Source: Cyanothece sp. UBA12306 (GTDB lineage: Bacteria > Cyanobacteriota > Cyanobacteriia > Cyanobacteriales > Microcystaceae). Taken from it: a stretch of 5,375 bases of DNA. The DNA lies in assembly GCA_003448685.1 (NCBI GenBank), contig DLXW01000244.1, forward strand, positions 15,165 through 20,539. Reading direction: 5' to 3'. Shown one piece after another: positions 4,385 to 5,375 of the stretch. Under the pieces are notes generated by a model. The model was given only the letters and a program-made list of their open reading frames with translations. It had not been told where the DNA came from and searched no databases. The stretch's first letter is position 1. Each line of letters starts with the position of its first letter. A program made the translations under genes and the position numbers.

Positions 4385-5375
4385 TTAAGACTTAACTTTA
4401 AACAGTGAACCACAAGGAATACGAACCCTTCGAGCGGCTTGAGTCCACAATTCTCTGATAATCTTCTCCAAATCCTGCCCATCGGCCAGAACCATCCGTG
4501 AAATCATACTAATACTACTAAAAGTCCAGAAGAGTCCAGCTTCGAGTAGATAAGGTTTTCCTGTTTCAGCGTGTACCCGAAAATCATACAAAGAATAATC
4601 TCGACAACCTAATGCCCCATGGGCTTTTTTAGCAGCATCAGCGAGTTCTGAATACAATTTTGGTGTTACAACAGCAGGACATACAGGGGTTGCTGTCGGC
4701 TTCTCTGGTTGAGAATAGGGCATTCCGTTAGACTCGAGTTTAAGCTTATCGTTTACCGTTCTGATCGGGTTCTCTTCAGTCATCAGGTATTCTATCATTG
4801 CTGGGACATAGAGTTGACCCTGATGCTCAATGACTGCTACACGGATTTCTCGACCTGGGATATACTCCTCCACCAGTAATGTATCGTCAAATTCAAATCC
4901 TGCTTTCAAAGCTTCAGAGATCTCATTGGACTGCCAAACCAAGGTTACCCCTAGGGAATTATCTTCCGCGTTAGGTTTCACAATCAATGGCGGCTGCATC
5001 ATTAGAGGATCTCCCAAATGTAGTTCCTGGGATGGGGCAACACGAACCCCTTTGGCTGATACAATACTTTTCGTTTGGGACTTGTTAGCCGCAAGTGCCG
5101 TACAACCTGATGAAGAACCAACTACAGGCAGCCCCAGGATATCTTCAAATAAGGCACGGAAACTGGTCATCCCAGGTAGGCAAAACATATGGGGAACCAC
5201 TAAATCAACCTCTGGTAAATCCGAGAGCATTTCTTGAAGGGACAACTTCTGTGATAACAAATCGATAGAGGGTCCTAACTGCCAAAAACCGTCTGGATGT
5301 ACAACAGCATAGTAGCTGCTGACACCAACGGGTTGGATAACTTTTTTGGCGTAAAGTTGGTCAACCTCATATCTT
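4385..5375 (-). CDS. mysD: MysD, D-Ala-D-Ala ligase-like ATP-grasp enzyme of mycosporine-like amino acid synthesis (N-terminus beyond window)
   Basis: MysD uses ATP to condense an amino acid (serine, threonine or glycine) onto mycosporine-glycine, giving imino-MAAs such as shinorine or porphyra-334, cytoplasmic UV sunscreens. The frame ends at TAA 4387-4385 and is open to the window edge, giving 329 visible residues. A TTG at 5260 is not the start, since family-like sequence (VVHPDGFWQLG) continues upstream; about 15-20 residues are probably missing. Motifs, numbered from the edge, are VPHMFCLPGM at 60-69, the ATP-binding Lys133 in IVKPNAEDNSLGV, hinge VEEYIPGREIR at 168-178, CRDYSLYDFRV at 257-267 with metal-ligand Asp264, and LLEAGLFWTFSSISM at 276-290 with Glu278. 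In that last segment the Ddl NEVNTMPG loop is replaced, as in MysD proteins; this argues against a true Ddl. Other mys genes would be expected upstream, past the right edge, or elsewhere. The downstream neighbour is the oxidoreductase remnant. Confidence 0.87.
   Translation of the reverse strand, partial: RYEVDQLYAKKVIQPVGVSSYYAVVHPDGFWQLGPSIDLLSQKLSLQEMLSDLPEVDLVVPHMFCLPGMTSFRALFEDILGLPVVGSSSGCTALAANKSQTKSIVSAKGVRVAPSQELHLGDPLMMQPPLIVKPNAEDNSLGVTLVWQSNEISEALKAGFEFDDTLLVEEYIPGREIRVAVIEHQGQLYVPAMIEYLMTEENPIRTVNDKLKLESNGMPYSQPEKPTATPVCPAVVTPKLYSELADAAKKAHGALGCRDYSLYDFRVHAETGKPYLLEAGLFWTFSSISMISRMVLADGQDLEKIIRELWTQAARRVRIPCGSLFKVKS

Noticed and set aside
4830..5237. 135-residue plus-strand open frame
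   Set aside because: It is the antisense shadow of mysD; the minus strand carries all the ATP-grasp motifs, and this product is Ser/Thr/Arg-rich without a domain.
4385..5260. mysD starting at TTG 5260 as a complete gene
   Set aside because: The frame continues upstream without a stop to the window edge and encodes family-like sequence (VVHPDGFWQLG), so the TTG is internal.

Overview
The window looks like chromosomal DNA from a unicellular cyanobacterium, probably of the Crocosphaera/Cyanothece/Rippkaea kind (genus is a guess). The evidence is two HIP1 octamers (GCGATCGC) inside argD, cyanobacterial-type ArgD and TsaB sequences, a mycosporine-like amino acid (MAA) gene, and AT-rich intergenic DNA.

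Layout, left to right. (1) The first 174 bases, minus strand, are the 5' end of a potassium-channel gene, cut by the window edge just at the start of the selectivity filter. (2) An AT-rich divergent intergenic region (175-464) holds a TGTA-N8-TACA palindrome matching the NtcA core, a small AT inverted repeat and a perfect TATAAT. (3) A single plus-strand gene (465-1625) encodes an unusual two-domain protein: an Mrr-like PD-(D/E)XK nuclease domain fused to a complete ParA-type deviant-Walker ATPase. This is the most interesting object in the window. (4) A compact, apparently bidirectional terminator (1678-1720) separates it from convergent argD. (5) argD (minus) encodes N-acetylornithine aminotransferase of arginine synthesis. 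It starts at a non-ATG codon, and a clear Shine-Dalgarno points to GTG 3044. (6) Divergent tsaB (plus) encodes a subunit of the t6A37 tRNA-modification machinery. (7) Convergent to tsaB lies a decayed minus-strand fragment of a 3-hydroxyisobutyrate-dehydrogenase-type oxidoreductase. Its glycine-rich loop and its C-terminal helical domain sit in different frames and nearly on top of each other. (8) The right end is the minus-strand mysD gene (D-Ala-D-Ala-ligase-like ATP-grasp, last step of MAA sunscreen synthesis), open to the window edge. The rest of a mys cluster may lie beyond the right edge.

The genes do not form one pathway. argD and tsaB are housekeeping genes in a divergent pair. mysD and the pseudogene belong to a UV-protection neighbourhood. 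The nuclease-ParA fusion looks like a stand-alone accessory gene; no ParB, methyltransferase or other partner is visible beside it. A defence or plasmid-interference role for it is inference only.
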